From NCBI RefSeq assembly GCF_002877365.1, contig NZ_MCWZ01000287.1:2595-50823 (forward strand): a DNA stretch of 48,229 bases, in the 5' to 3' direction. Positions 38,625 through 47,288 of this stretch are shown here, piece after piece. Numbering within the stretch: position 1 is the first letter of the stretch; each line of letters opens with the position of its first letter. The notes beneath the pieces are model-generated. The model saw only the letters and a list, made by a program, of their open reading frames with translations, had not been told where the DNA came from and made no database searches. Origin of the DNA: Vibrio sp. 10N.261.55.A7 (lineage in GTDB: Bacteria; Pseudomonadota; Gammaproteobacteria; Enterobacterales; Vibrionaceae). The translations under genes and the position numbers were made by a program.

Positions 38625-38936
38625 TTAAGCGTTAATGCCAGTAATTTTCACTTCCGTGAACCACTGACGGTGACCCTGCTCTTTACGAGAGTGCTTACGA
38701 CGACGGAACTTAACGATTTTTACTTTATCGCCACGACCGTGTTGTACTACTTCCGCAGTAACCTTGCCACCATTTACAAGAGGTGCACCAACAGTGATTT
38801 CTTCACCGTTAGCAACTAGAAGAACTTTATCAAACTCTACAGTTGCACCAGTTTCAACGTCTAATTTCTCTAAACGAAGGGTTTGACCTTCGCTAACTCG
38901 GTGTTGTTTGCCACCAGATTGGAAAACAGCGTACAT
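38625..38936 (-). CDS. rplU: 50S ribosomal protein L21
   Basis: A 103-residue ribosomal protein that binds 23S r[23 protein letters not shown] and the basic C-terminal [24 protein letters not shown] are diagnostic. It is first in the rplU-rpmA operon, with a long leader that starts from the promoter listed at 39019-39047. Confidence 0.98.
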   Translation of the reverse strand: MYAVFQSGGKQHRVSEGQTLRLEKLDVETGATVEFDKVLLVANGEEITVGAPLVNGGKVTAEVVQHGRGDKVKIVKFRRRKHSRKEQGHRQWFTEVKITGINA

Positions 38937-39018
38937 ATTTTACTCCGCTTTTTCCGCACAGCCTTTGGTTGTTATTTGTACAACTCGGGTGTGCGCTAAA
39001 CTAATCAATAGGGCGCAG

Positions 39019-39047
39019 ATTCTACGGGAATCATACGACTATGACAA
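39019..39047 (-). promoter_or_regulatory. Promoter of rplU-rpmA
   Basis: -35 TTGTCA (39042-39047), a 17-bp spacer and -10 TAGAAT (39019-39024) are followed by CTGCGCCC, a GC-rich discriminator fitting growth-rate control. The predicted transcript start is about 75 bp upstream of the rplU ATG. Confidence 0.75.
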
Positions 39048-39204
39048 GCCATATTTTTAAAAAATTGGCGAAAACCTGTTCGCCAAAGAAAAGTGCGGCA
39101 ATCATGCCTTTAAGTAATGTATTTTTCAACGTTTTTTAGTGTATTATTCAGCTATTAAAGAAGATAAGAACACCTTACAGGGTCTAACCTCAGCCGGATT
39201 TATA

Positions 39205-40176
39205 ATGGATTTTAAAGCTATCCAAGCGCTTACTGCCGACGACATGGCAAAAGTGAATGAAACTATTCAAGCTCAACTCAACTCTGACGTATCTTTAATC
39301 AATCAACTGGGATACTACATTGTAAGTGGCGGTGGCAAACGCCTACGCCCACTGCTCGCGATTCTTTCAGCGCGTGCACTCGATTACAAAGGCGAGGCGC
39401 ATATCACTGCGGCTGCTTTTATTGAGTTTATCCACACTGCTACTCTGTTGCACGATGATGTCGTCGACGAGTCAGACATGCGTCGTGGAAAAGAAACAGC
39501 TAACGCTGCCTTTGGAAATGCAGCCAGTGTTCTAGTCGGTGATTTCATTTATACCCGCTCTTTCCAAATGATGACCACGCTTGGATCATTAAGGATCCTT
39601 GAGCTCATGAGTGATTCTGTGAACGTGATTGCGGAAGGTGAAGTTCAACAGCTAATGAACTGTAACGACCCAAACACCACAGAAGAAAGCTACATGCAGG
39701 TCATCTACTCTAAAACCGCTCGCTTGTTTGAGGCAGCCACTCAAATTGGGGCTATTTTAAGTAATGCATCAAATGACATTGAGATCGCACTGCAAAACTA
39801 CGGTAAATACCTAGGCACCGCTTTTCAGTTGATTGATGATGTGATGGATTACACTTCTGACGGCAAAGAGATGGGTAAAAATGTCGGGGATGACCTTGCA
39901 GAAGGAAAACCGACCCTTCCTCTCCTTCACGCTATGCGTAATGGGAATGAGCAACAGGCTCTAATGATTAGAGATGCGATTGAGCACTCTAACGGAATGG
40001 AGCGATTGGATGACATCCTGGCGGCTATGAAAGAACATGGCTCTTTGGAATATACTACTGAGCGCGCTCTTGCTGAAGCTGACAAGGCTATTTCCGAATT
40101 AGAACCATTACCAGAATCTGAATATAAACAGGCTTTGGTTGCCATAGCGCACTTAGCGGTTAATCGAACCAAGTAA
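39205..40176 (+). CDS. ispB: Octaprenyl diphosphate synthase IspB
   Basis: A 323-residue polyprenyl synthase that makes the side chain of ubiquinone and menaquinone. The two Asp-rich motifs are LLHDDVVDESD and LIDDVMDYTSD, and the GGGKRLRP start block is intact. The frame extends upstream to a GTG, but length and alignment with E. coli IspB place the start at the ATG at 39205; the Shine-Dalgarno sequence is weak. Divergent from rplU, as in E. coli. Confidence 0.95.
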   Translation: MDFKAIQALTADDMAKVNETIQAQLNSDVSLINQLGYYIVSGGGKRLRPLLAILSARALDYKGEAHITAAAFIEFIHTATLLHDDVVDESDMRRGKETANAAFGNAASVLVGDFIYTRSFQMMTTLGSLRILELMSDSVNVIAEGEVQQLMNCNDPNTTEESYMQVIYSKTARLFEAATQIGAILSNASNDIEIALQNYGKYLGTAFQLIDDVMDYTSDGKEMGKNVGDDLAEGKPTLPLLHAMRNGNEQQALMIRDAIEHSNGMERLDDILAAMKEHGSLEYTTERALAEADKAISELEPLPESEYKQALVAIAHLAVNRTK

Positions 40177-40261
40177 CTATTTTCTCTCCCCCACCTCTAA
40201 CCCAAAGAGAGTTTTGAGAGAAATCCTGGTCTTTTGTTATTAGCCAAGAGCTTGCAGAATT

Positions 40262-40292
40262 AAAAAAGCTGATCCAAAGATCAGCTTTTTTT
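40262..40292. terminator. Bidirectional terminator between ispB and mdh
   Basis: AAAAGCTGATC-CAAA-GATCAGCTTTT is a perfect stem with A and T runs on either side. It lies between convergent genes. Confidence 0.92.
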
Positions 40293-40318
40293 AGCGATAC
40301 GGTTTTTAGCTACAAAGC

Positions 40319-41254
40319 TTACTTAGCAAACTCGATACCGATCTCAATGTCACCATTAAGTGTTTCTAGCATGCCATCCAGCGCTGCTTTTTCGTAGTCG
40401 CTAAGCTCGCCGTAGCTCAAGATAGCCTCTGCACCATCTTTACCAAGTTTAACTGGCTGAGCAAAGAATGGAGCATGCTCACCGTCACCCTCAACGTAAG
40501 CGCACTCAATAACTGAATCATCGCCCTGTAGAGCTTTAACTAGCGCTAAACCAAAACGACACGCTGCTTGACCCATTGATAAAGTCGCACTACCGCCACC
40601 CGCTTTAGCTTCAACAACTTCCGTACCTGCATTCTGAATGCGCTTCGTTAATGCTTCAACTTCATCCGCAGTAAACTCAACACCTTCAACTTGAGACAGT
40701 AAAGGAAGAATAGTCACACCTGAGTGTCCACCAATAACAGGAACGCGAATGTCACCTGGATCTTTATCTTTCAGTGCCGCAACAAATGTCTCGCTACGAA
40801 TAACATCAAGTGTTGTCACACCAAATAGCTTGCGTTTATCGTAAACACCCGCTTTCTTAAGTACTTCTGCTGCGATTGGAACCGTAGTATTTACTGGGTT
40901 AGTAATGATACCTACGCAAGCTGTCGGGCAAACAACCGCTATCTTTTCTGCTAGAGATTTAACAATCCCTGCATTCACATTGAAAAGATCAGCACGATCC
41001 ATTCCTGGCTTACGAGCAACACCCGCTGAAATTAGAACAACATCCGCACCTTCTAGTGCCGGTGTTGGATCTTCACCGGAGTATCCTTTGATCGATACCG
41101 GCGTTGGGATATGACTTAAGTCTGCTGCAACACCTGGTGTTACTGGAGCGATGTCATATAGGGCTAAATCTGAACCCGCTGGAAGGCGGTTTTTAAGAAG
41201 AAGGGCTAAAGCTTGGCCGATGCCACCAGCGGCACCAATCACGGCTACTTTCAT
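40319..41254 (-). CDS. mdh: Malate dehydrogenase
   Basis: A 311-residue NAD-dependent enzyme of the citric acid cycle. [20 protein letters not shown] holds the NAD-binding glycines, [11 protein letters not shown] the substrate-binding loop, and [12 protein letters not shown] the catalytic His. Length and sequence match the dimeric E. coli type. It is divergent from argR, as in most gammaproteobacteria. A possible FNR-type site lies upstream. Confidence 0.98.
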   Translation of the reverse strand: MKVAVIGAAGGIGQALALLLKNRLPAGSDLALYDIAPVTPGVAADLSHIPTPVSIKGYSGEDPTPALEGADVVLISAGVARKPGMDRADLFNVNAGIVKSLAEKIAVVCPTACVGIITNPVNTTVPIAAEVLKKAGVYDKRKLFGVTTLDVIRSETFVAALKDKDPGDIRVPVIGGHSGVTILPLLSQVEGVEFTADEVEALTKRIQNAGTEVVEAKAGGGSATLSMGQAACRFGLALVKALQGDDSVIECAYVEGDGEHAPFFAQPVKLGKDGAEAILSYGELSDYEKAALDGMLETLNGDIEIGIEFAK

Positions 41255-41339
41255 TGTAGTCTCCTTGAGAGTGGATCTCTTATATTATGTATGTAGGAAT
41301 TTTATAATCACTTAACGTTAAAAATATATTATTCATATA

Positions 41340-41353
41340 TTGATTACAATCGA
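41340..41353. promoter_or_regulatory. Candidate FNR-binding site upstream of mdh
   Basis: TTGAT-TACA-ATCGA differs from the FNR consensus TTGAT-N4-ATCAA at one position. It lies 86 bp from the mdh start codon. Oxygen control of mdh is known in E. coli (mainly through ArcA), so the site is plausible but unproven. Confidence 0.4.
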
Positions 41354-41526
41354 TTAACGCCCGCTTTGCGACCTAGCGCAACTCAATAAAAATGTGCCAC
41401 AAGACTGATGGATAAAGTCTATCAATATTGTTTATTGACAATAACTTAAGTAACGAAACCAACCTATTTTCACAATAGTTTACAGTGACCAGTTAGACAT
41501 AATTCGAGCCTATCGTTTGGATAAAT

Positions 41527-41552
41527 GTGCATAGCTATGCGAATATATGCAC
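41527..41552 (+). promoter_or_regulatory. Palindrome cluster, candidate ArgR operator of argR
   Basis: GCATAGCTATGC (41529-41540) is a perfect 12-bp palindrome, and GTGCATA (41527-41533) also pairs with TATGCAC (41546-41552). TGCGAATATATGCA (41538-41551) resembles an ARG box (10 of 14). The cluster ends 26 bp before the argR start, so autoregulation is plausible, but spacing between boxes is not the standard 21 bp. Confidence 0.45.
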
Positions 41553-41578
41553 TATCAACCATCCAAAGAATCTGAATC

Positions 41579-42049
41579 ATGCGTAATACAGAGAAACAAG
41601 ACAATCTAGTCCGAGCCTTCAAATCATTACTAAAAGAAGAAAGGTTTGGTTCTCAAGGCGATATTGTCGATGCATTAAAAAATGAAGGTTTCGAAAACAT
41701 CAACCAATCGAAAGTATCTCGGATGCTGACCAAGTTTGGTGCAGTCAGAACCCGCAATGCTAAGATGGAAATGGTCTACTGTTTACCTGCTGAACTTGGC
41801 GTGCCAACCGTTTCTAGCTCACTGAGAGAACTCGTTCTTGATATTGACCGAAACTCAGCCATTGTCGTGATCCATACAGGCCCAGGAGCAGCGCAGTTGA
41901 TCGCGCGACTTTTAGACTCTTTGGGTAAGTCAGAAGGCATACTTGGCGTTGTCGCGGGAGATGACACAATCTTTATCACCCCAACTCTATCAGTCACCAC
42001 TGAGCAGCTGTTTGAATCTGTTTGTGAACTGTTCGAATACGCGGGGTAA
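41579..42049 (+). CDS. argR: Arginine repressor ArgR
   Basis: A 156-residue hexameric repressor that uses arginine as co-repressor. The N-terminal winged helix contains [17 protein letters not shown] and [19 protein letters not shown], which binds DNA. The C-terminal oligomerisation and arginine-binding part has [18 protein letters not shown] and [11 protein letters not shown]. It is divergent from mdh. Its likely targets in this window are argF and possibly itself. Confidence 0.97.
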   Translation: MRNTEKQDNLVRAFKSLLKEERFGSQGDIVDALKNEGFENINQSKVSRMLTKFGAVRTRNAKMEMVYCLPAELGVPTVSSSLRELVLDIDRNSAIVVIHTGPGAAQLIARLLDSLGKSEGILGVVAGDDTIFITPTLSVTTEQLFESVCELFEYAG

Positions 42050-42378
42050 ACAAATTCAACCGCCCTATTGGTCATGAATTCGTTATTACATTCGTGACCA
42101 ACTTCACATCTGAGAGATGTTCTAACACACCCAAAAAACTAACGTAAGAGTTTGAAAAATAAATAATTACCAACCTAGCACACTTTTAACCCACCCGTTA
42201 CATGTCAGCGTAATCAACTACATTTCTTAACATTGATATAATTATTCTCCGTTTTTTTGCTATTATTCAGCCACTTTTTCAATGTATGGATTGAAAAAGA
42301 TGCCGTTTCCAAACGAGGAAACTCTCAAAACGACTACACTTGTTTTGGGGCTAATAATGAATTAAGGAAGGAATATTC
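42050..42378. other. Intergenic region and leader upstream of the TAXI binding protein, 329 bp
   Basis: The first half shows nothing clear beyond AT-rich sequence. The second half holds two hairpins, CTTTTTCAAT/ATTGAAAAAG (42274-42299) and GTTTCC/GGAAAC (42305-42322), and then AAGGAAGGA before the ATG. This looks like a structured 5' leader for a strongly expressed binding protein. Confidence 0.5.
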
Positions 42379-43347
42379 ATGGCATTTAATAAACTTATTA
42401 AGATCGGTGTTATCGCCGCTGCTGTAATGGGTGCTGGCGCTGCTAATGCTCAAGAGTTCATCACGATTGGTACAGGTTCAGTAACAGGTGTTTACTACCC
42501 AACAGGTGGTGCCATTTGTAAACTTGTAAACAAAGGCCGTAAAGACCACAACATTCGTTGTTCAGTAGAATCTACTGGCGGCTCTATTTATAACGTTAAT
42601 ACTATTCGTGCTGGCGAATTGGATTTTGGTGTTGTTCAGTCTGACTGGCAATATCACGGTTACAACGGTACTAGTAAGTTTGAAGAGCAAGGTCCGTACA
42701 ACAAACTACGCGCAATGTTCTCTCTACATACAGAACCATTCAACATTATTGCTCGTTCGGATGCTGGCATTAACGGTGTTGAAGACCTAAAAGGTAAACG
42801 CGTTAACATCGGTAACCCAGGTTCTGGTGACCGTGCAACAATGGGCGTAGTAATGGACGCACTAGGTTGGACAAACGATAGCTTCAAACTGGCTTCTGAG
42901 CTGAAAGGCTCTGAGCGTTCACAAGCGCTTTGTGATAACAAGATTGATGCATTCATCTACATGGTTGGTCACCCGAACGGATCAATTAAAGAAGCGACAA
43001 CATCATGTGATGCAAAACTCGTTTCAGCGACGGGTCCTCAGATCGATAAAATCGTAGCGGACAACCCATACTACGCGTACAGCACGGTTCCTGCCGGTAT
43101 GTACCGTGGCACAGAGGGTGATGTAAACAGTTTCGGTGTTGCTGCAACAATGGTAACGACAACTGACGTTTCTGATGAAATTGCATACAATGTAGCAAAA
43201 GCGGTATTTGAAAACTTCGCTACGTTTAAGCGTCTACACCCTGCGTTTGCGAACCTTAAAAAAGAAGACATGGTGAAAGCTGGTCTTTCTATTCCTCTAC
43301 ACCCAGGTGCTGAGAAATACTACAAAGAAGTTGGCTTGCTAAAATAA
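42379..43347 (+). CDS. TAXI-type TRAP transporter solute-binding protein
   Basis: A 322-residue periplasmic protein with a signal peptide (about 1-24, ending GAANAQ). The mature start EFITIGTGSVTGVYYPTGGA is the hallmark of the TAXI (TRAP-associated extracytoplasmic immunogenic) family, and VEDLKGKRVNIGNPGSGDR follows. It captures a small organic solute, probably a carboxylate, for the permease encoded next. AAGGAAGGA before the ATG suggests strong translation. A hairpin lies between this gene and the permease. Confidence 0.95.
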   Translation: MAFNKLIKIGVIAAAVMGAGAANAQEFITIGTGSVTGVYYPTGGAICKLVNKGRKDHNIRCSVESTGGSIYNVNTIRAGELDFGVVQSDWQYHGYNGTSKFEEQGPYNKLRAMFSLHTEPFNIIARSDAGINGVEDLKGKRVNIGNPGSGDRATMGVVMDALGWTNDSFKLASELKGSERSQALCDNKIDAFIYMVGHPNGSIKEATTSCDAKLVSATGPQIDKIVADNPYYAYSTVPAGMYRGTEGDVNSFGVAATMVTTTDVSDEIAYNVAKAVFENFATFKRLHPAFANLKKEDMVKAGLSIPLHPGAEKYYKEVGLLK

Positions 43348-43363
43348 GCGAACGTTCTTTAAC

Positions 43364-43390
43364 ACTAAGGAGGCTATGTGCCTCCTTAGT
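43364..43390 (+). promoter_or_regulatory. Intercistronic hairpin between the binding protein and the TRAP permease
   Basis: ACTAAGGAGGC pairs exactly with GCCTCCTTAGT around a 5-nt loop, 16 bp after the binding-protein stop codon. No T-run follows, so it probably stabilises the upstream message or partly stops transcription, leaving less permease mRNA. Confidence 0.7.
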
Positions 43391-43559
43391 AGTTGCACAC
43401 CTATTTAGATTTACATCGCAAGCAATTAGACCCCGTATTACATCTATAATAACTACCATCAATGTCATGTAATCCATCTTCTAACAATGAAGGCGTTTAT
43501 ACATTTCATACAAAATGCACTATAGATATACCAGACCATCGATAATAAGGACAAAGTAC

Positions 43560-46136
43560 ATGACGCAGACAACAACACCGTCTCAAGATGTGCAAGAAAT
43601 GGTGGCACAAGCCGATACCGGAGCTAGAAATCCAAAAGGAATTCCAGGCCGTATTCTTTGGTTTGTCCCTCTATGTTGGTCGCTGTTCCAACTTTGGTAC
43701 GCATCCCCATTACCGTTCATTTTTAATTTTGCCGTACTTAATGACACTCAAGCTCGTGCAATTCATCTCACGTTCGCTATATTCTTAGCTTTTACGGCTT
43801 ATCCAGCTTCAAAGAATTCATCACGTAACTACATCCCTATCATTGATTGGGTGCTGGCTTTAGCGGGAAGCTTCTCCGCTGCATACATTTATCTCTTTTA
43901 TACGGAACTCGCTGGCCGTTCTGGAGCGCCAACAACCTTAGATATAGTCGCTGCCGCGACGGGTATGGTGCTACTACTTGAAGCGACAAGACGTGCATTA
44001 GGTCCACCACTGATGGTTGTGGCGGCCGTATTCTTACTGTACACATTTGGCGGCCCGCACATGCCAGATGTCATCGCCCACAAAGGGGCAAGCTTAAATA
44101 AAGCCATGTCTCACCTTTGGTTAACCACCGAAGGGGTATTTGGTGTTGCACTCGGTGTCTCTACATCTTTTGTATTCCTATTTGTGTTATTCGGCGCAAT
44201 GCTTGAACGAGCAGGTGCAGGTGCCTACTTCATTAAAGTGGCTTTCTCGCTACTTGGCCACATGAAAGGCGGCCCGGCAAAAGCTGCAGTTGTTGCGTCT
44301 GGTTTGTCTGGTCTAGTGTCGGGCTCTTCTATTGCGAACGTTGTTACAACAGGGACATTCACCATTCCGCTGATGAAACGAGTAGGTTTCCCAGGAACAA
44401 AAGCAGGAGCAGTCGAAGTTGCCGCATCCACCAATGGTCAGCTAACACCGCCAATTATGGGTGCAGCAGCCTTTTTAATGGTTGAATACGTTGGGATTTC
44501 TTACGTTGAAGTCATCAAAGCCGCGCTTCTTCCGGCTCTTATCTCCTACATAGCGCTTATTTACATTGTTCACCTAGAAGCCTGTAAAGCTGGAATGACA
44601 GGTCTCCCACGACGTCATACTCCAACTTGGATTCAAAGTATTCTCTCATTCAGTGGCACGATCATCGGCTTAGGTGTGATGAGTGCAATTGTTTACTATG
44701 GCGTAGGCTGGACCAAAGATGTCTTTGGCGACGCAGCAACACCAATAGTGACTATTGTACTGTTACTGGCTTATGTTGGACTCGTCCGCATCTCTTCGAG
44801 GTATTCAGAAGGCGGAATGGATCTTGATGCTGACCTAACCGAAGTGCCGGATCCAGGACCAACCATTAAATCAGGCCTACACTTCTTATTGCCTATTGTT
44901 GTTCTTGTTTGGTGTCTGACCGTCGAACGGTTCTCACCTGGCCTATCTGCATTTTGGGCGACAGTGTTCATGATCTTTATTTTGATCACGCAGCGTCCAC
45001 TTATGGCCATCATGTCCCAAACTGGTGATGTGTCTGAACAAGTAAAAGCTGGTTTTATTGATCTTGCTGAGAGCCTTGTTTCTGGTGCTCGTAACATGAT
45101 CGGTATCGGTGTGGCCACAGCTGCTGCAGGTACTGTCGTTGGCGTGGTCACCTTAACGGGTATCGGTCTCGTCATGACCGACTTCGTTGAGTTTATATCG
45201 GGTGGTAGTATCATTCTAATGCTGCTATTCACGGCCATCATTAGTTTGATACTGGGCATGGGCTTGCCAACAACGGCCAACTATATTGTGGTATCCACAT
45301 TGATGGCACCGGTTATCGTGACGCTAGGTGCTGCGCATGGTCTTATCATTCCACTTATCGCCGTTCACCTGTTTGTGTTCTATTTTGGTATCTTGGCAGA
45401 TGACACCCCACCCGTTGGTCTTGCCGCATTTGCTGCTGCCGCCATCGCGAAATCAGACCCAATAAGAACGGGTATCCAAGGTTTCACCTACGATATTCGA
45501 ACCGCTATTTTGCCATTTATGTTCGTATTTAATACGCAACTTCTGTTAATGGGCATTGATAGTTGGTGGCACTTAGCGCTGACAATATTCTCATCAGTCG
45601 TTGCGATGTTGATCTTCTCCGCAGCAACCCAAGGTTGGTGGTTAACTAAGAGTAAATGGTGGGAAACCGTCCTATTACTTGTGCTAACTTTCACGTTCTT
45701 CAGGCCTGGTTTCTGGTGGGATATGGTATACCCGGCTAAGGTATATTCTCCTGGCGTTGAAATTGCTCAAATCACCGAGAAACTAAACGTTGGCGAGCAG
45801 ATTGAACTTCAAGTTGCAGGGGAAAATCTAGAGGGTCGCTATCTAGAAAGAACCGTTCGCCTGCCTTTCGAAGATCGCGCAGTGAGTGCTGAAGATCGCA
45901 TTGCCTCTATGGGACTGATGCTGACTCAAAACGACGACCAAATGATCGTCGATATGGTTGAGTTCGGAAGCCCAGCAGAAGCAGCAGGTATTGATTTTGA
46001 TTGGGAAATTAAAACCATTGTTCAAGACGCTGAACGGCCAATGAAAGAGTGGGTATTCTTGCCAGCAATGTTGATATTAATCATACTTGGATTAAATCAA
46101 AGAAGGCGCGCTAAAAAGGAACAATTGAGCGCGTAA
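43560..46136 (+). CDS. TRAP transporter fused permease (small plus large membrane subunits) with C-terminal DUF3394/PDZ-like tail
   Basis: An 858-residue fused 4TM-12TM permease that uses an ion gradient to import the solute caught by the TAXI protein. The N-terminal ~160 residues correspond to the small subunit. The large subunit includes GLVSGSSIANVVTTGTFTIP and GMGLPTTANYIVVSTLMAP. After the last core helix is a soluble stretch (about 735-830) with GSPAEAAGIDFDWEIKTI, PDZ-like, then a final helix. The ATG at 43560 follows AAGGA. The earlier in-frame ATG at 43515 lacks a good Shine-Dalgarno sequence. Confidence 0.94.
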   Translation: MTQTTTPSQDVQEMVAQADTGARNPKGIPGRILWFVPLCWSLFQLWYASPLPFIFNFAVLNDTQARAIHLTFAIFLAFTAYPASKNSSRNYIPIIDWVLALAGSFSAAYIYLFYTELAGRSGAPTTLDIVAAATGMVLLLEATRRALGPPLMVVAAVFLLYTFGGPHMPDVIAHKGASLNKAMSHLWLTTEGVFGVALGVSTSFVFLFVLFGAMLERAGAGAYFIKVAFSLLGHMKGGPAKAAVVASGLSGLVSGSSIANVVTTGTFTIPLMKRVGFPGTKAGAVEVAASTNGQLTPPIMGAAAFLMVEYVGISYVEVIKAALLPALISYIALIYIVHLEACKAGMTGLPRRHTPTWIQSILSFSGTIIGLGVMSAIVYYGVGWTKDVFGDAATPIVTIVLLLAYVGLVRISSRYSEGGMDLDADLTEVPDPGPTIKSGLHFLLPIVVLVWCLTVERFSPGLSAFWATVFMIFILITQRPLMAIMSQTGDVSEQVKAGFIDLAESLVSGARNMIGIGVATAAAGTVVGVVTLTGIGLVMTDFVEFISGGSIILMLLFTAIISLILGMGLPTTANYIVVSTLMAPVIVTLGAAHGLIIPLIAVHLFVFYFGILADDTPPVGLAAFAAAAIAKSDPIRTGIQGFTYDIRTAILPFMFVFNTQLLLMGIDSWWHLALTIFSSVVAMLIFSAATQGWWLTKSKWWETVLLLVLTFTFFRPGFWWDMVYPAKVYSPGVEIAQITEKLNVGEQIELQVAGENLEGRYLERTVRLPFEDRAVSAEDRIASMGLMLTQNDDQMIVDMVEFGSPAEAAGIDFDWEIKTIVQDAERPMKEWVFLPAMLILIILGLNQRRRAKKEQLSA

Positions 46137-46143
46137 TGAGAAG

Positions 46144-46182
46144 GGCCTTATTGCTCATTTCGAGTAATAAGGCCTAATTTTT
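46144..46182 (+). terminator. Terminator of the TRAP permease gene
   Basis: GGCCTTATTGCTC pairs with GAGTAATAAGGCC (one G-U pair) around ATTTC, followed by TAATTTTT. It lies just past the permease stop and before the stress-protein gene. Confidence 0.85.
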
Positions 46183-46227
46183 AAAGGATTGAGTTAGACG
46201 TATCGCTTAATAATAAAGAGAAAAATA

Positions 46228-46665
46228 ATGTATAAACAAATCCTTGTTCCCGTTGATCTAAATGACAAAGGCTTTTCTGACAAAGCCGTTGAGCTTGCTG
46301 TTTGGCACGCAAAGCATTCTAAAGCTCAGGTGCACCTTCTCAACGTCTTACCGGGAATACACATGTCGATGGTATCGACATACTTCCCAAAAGATGCTGC
46401 GCAAAAGATGAAAGAAGACGTGAAAGAGCAGCTGAGACAATTTTCTGACCAACATATTGACGAGAAAATTGTCTATAAAATTCATGTTGCTGAAGGTAAG
46501 CCATACTCGACAATTTTAGAGTACGCAACAAAGTTGGGTGCCGATCTTATTGTAATGCCAAGCCACAAACGCTCTAAGCTTGATAACGTTGTGCTTGGCT
46601 CTGTCGCCAGTAAGGTTGTTCAGAACTCACCAATCAATGTATTAGTGGTTAAGCCTCAGGGCTAA
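46228..46665 (+). CDS. Universal stress protein, UspA-type, TRAP-associated
   Basis: A 145-residue single-domain Usp protein. The start KQILVPVDLNDKGFSDKAVELA and the late nucleotide-binding segment GADLIVMPSHKRSKLDNVVLGSVASKV (close to the G-2x-G-9x-GS pattern) suggest an ATP-binding member. It lies directly downstream of a TRAP transporter, an association also known for the Halomonas TeaD protein, which regulates the TeaABC transporter. A terminator separates it from the permease gene, so partial read-through or its own promoter is required. Confidence 0.93.
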   Translation: MYKQILVPVDLNDKGFSDKAVELAVWHAKHSKAQVHLLNVLPGIHMSMVSTYFPKDAAQKMKEDVKEQLRQFSDQHIDEKIVYKIHVAEGKPYSTILEYATKLGADLIVMPSHKRSKLDNVVLGSVASKVVQNSPINVLVVKPQG

Positions 46666-46709
46666 TATAAATTTCTACCTTTGCATTGAATTCAACAGAA
46701 CCAAACGTA

Positions 46710-46746
46710 AAAACGCAGCTTTCACCTGGAAGCTGCGTTTTATTTT
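46710..46746 (+). terminator. Terminator of the universal stress protein gene
   Basis: AAACGCAGCTTTC-ACCT-GGAAGCTGCGTTT with one G-U pair, followed by TATTTTT, 45 bp after the stop codon. Confidence 0.88.
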
Positions 46747-46763
46747 TACAGTCACAAATTCGA

Positions 46764-46811
46764 TTGATCAAAAGATGATGCTTTGGATCATTGAGAATGA
46801 CTATTGGATCA
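46764..46811. repeat. Three helically phased TTG(G)ATCA elements
   Basis: TTGATCA (46764-46770), TTGGATCA (46783-46790) and TTGGATCA (46804-46811) end 20 and 21 bp apart, about two helix turns. They lie 80-130 bp upstream of the DUF2061 gene and could be a regulator-binding array; no known regulator is assigned. Confidence 0.45.
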
Positions 46812-46892
46812 ATAGATACATCCCATTATCTTTAATGCGAACAATTCTCAATAATACACATATCAAAACAACAACCGATGTGAGTATTAATC

Positions 46893-47276
46893 ATGAAAAA
46901 GACACTAAACTTCGCTGCTATCCACTTCACCATTGCTTTTAGCATTGCTTATATACTCACTGGTGACATCTTAATTGGAAGCTTAATCGCGATGATTGAG
47001 CCAACCGTTAATACCGTTGCATTTTACTTCCATGAAAAAGCATGGAACCAATGGCTAGTTCTGAAGCGTTTCGCACAGTCAACGAACGTCAAAACGTTAA
47101 GCTTTGCTATCGTCCATTTCAGTGTAGCGTTCGGTGTGATTTATCTTCTGACGGGGAATGCGCTAGTAGGAGGAATTATGGCCATCATCGAACCAACATT
47201 TAATACCGGTGCCTATTACTTTCATGAAAAAGTATGGCAAAGAAAACACACTTCTAGCTGGCAGTGCGCTCACTAA
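46893..47276 (+). CDS. Membrane protein with two tandem DUF2061 repeats
   Basis: A 127-residue protein made of two similar halves. The first reads FAAIHFTIAFSIAYILTGD then IEPTVNTVAFYFHEKAWNQ. The second reads FAIVHFSVAFGVIYLLTGN then IEPTFNTGAYYFHEKVWQR. Each half has two hydrophobic helices and the conserved H(F)...G...IEP..N....FHEK pattern of DUF2061. The function is unknown. Internal duplication gives a four-helix membrane protein. It is monocistronic and convergent with the next gene. Confidence 0.85.
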   Translation: MKKTLNFAAIHFTIAFSIAYILTGDILIGSLIAMIEPTVNTVAFYFHEKAWNQWLVLKRFAQSTNVKTLSFAIVHFSVAFGVIYLLTGNALVGGIMAIIEPTFNTGAYYFHEKVWQRKHTSSWQCAH

Positions 47277-47288
47277 AATGGACGCGGC

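Larger units (their letters stand above)
41255..41578. other. Divergent mdh-argR intergenic region, 324 bp
   Basis: This spacer holds the promoters of both genes, a candidate FNR site (41340-41353), a TTAACGTTAA palindrome near 41312 and the argR-proximal repeat cluster at 41527-41552. No RNA gene or small frame seems convincing. Confidence 0.5.

Noticed and set aside
44771..45280. 169-codon frame on the minus strand inside the TRAP permease gene
   Set aside because: It is a shadow of the permease coding sequence on the other strand, with a Pro/Thr/Arg-rich composition that resembles no protein family.
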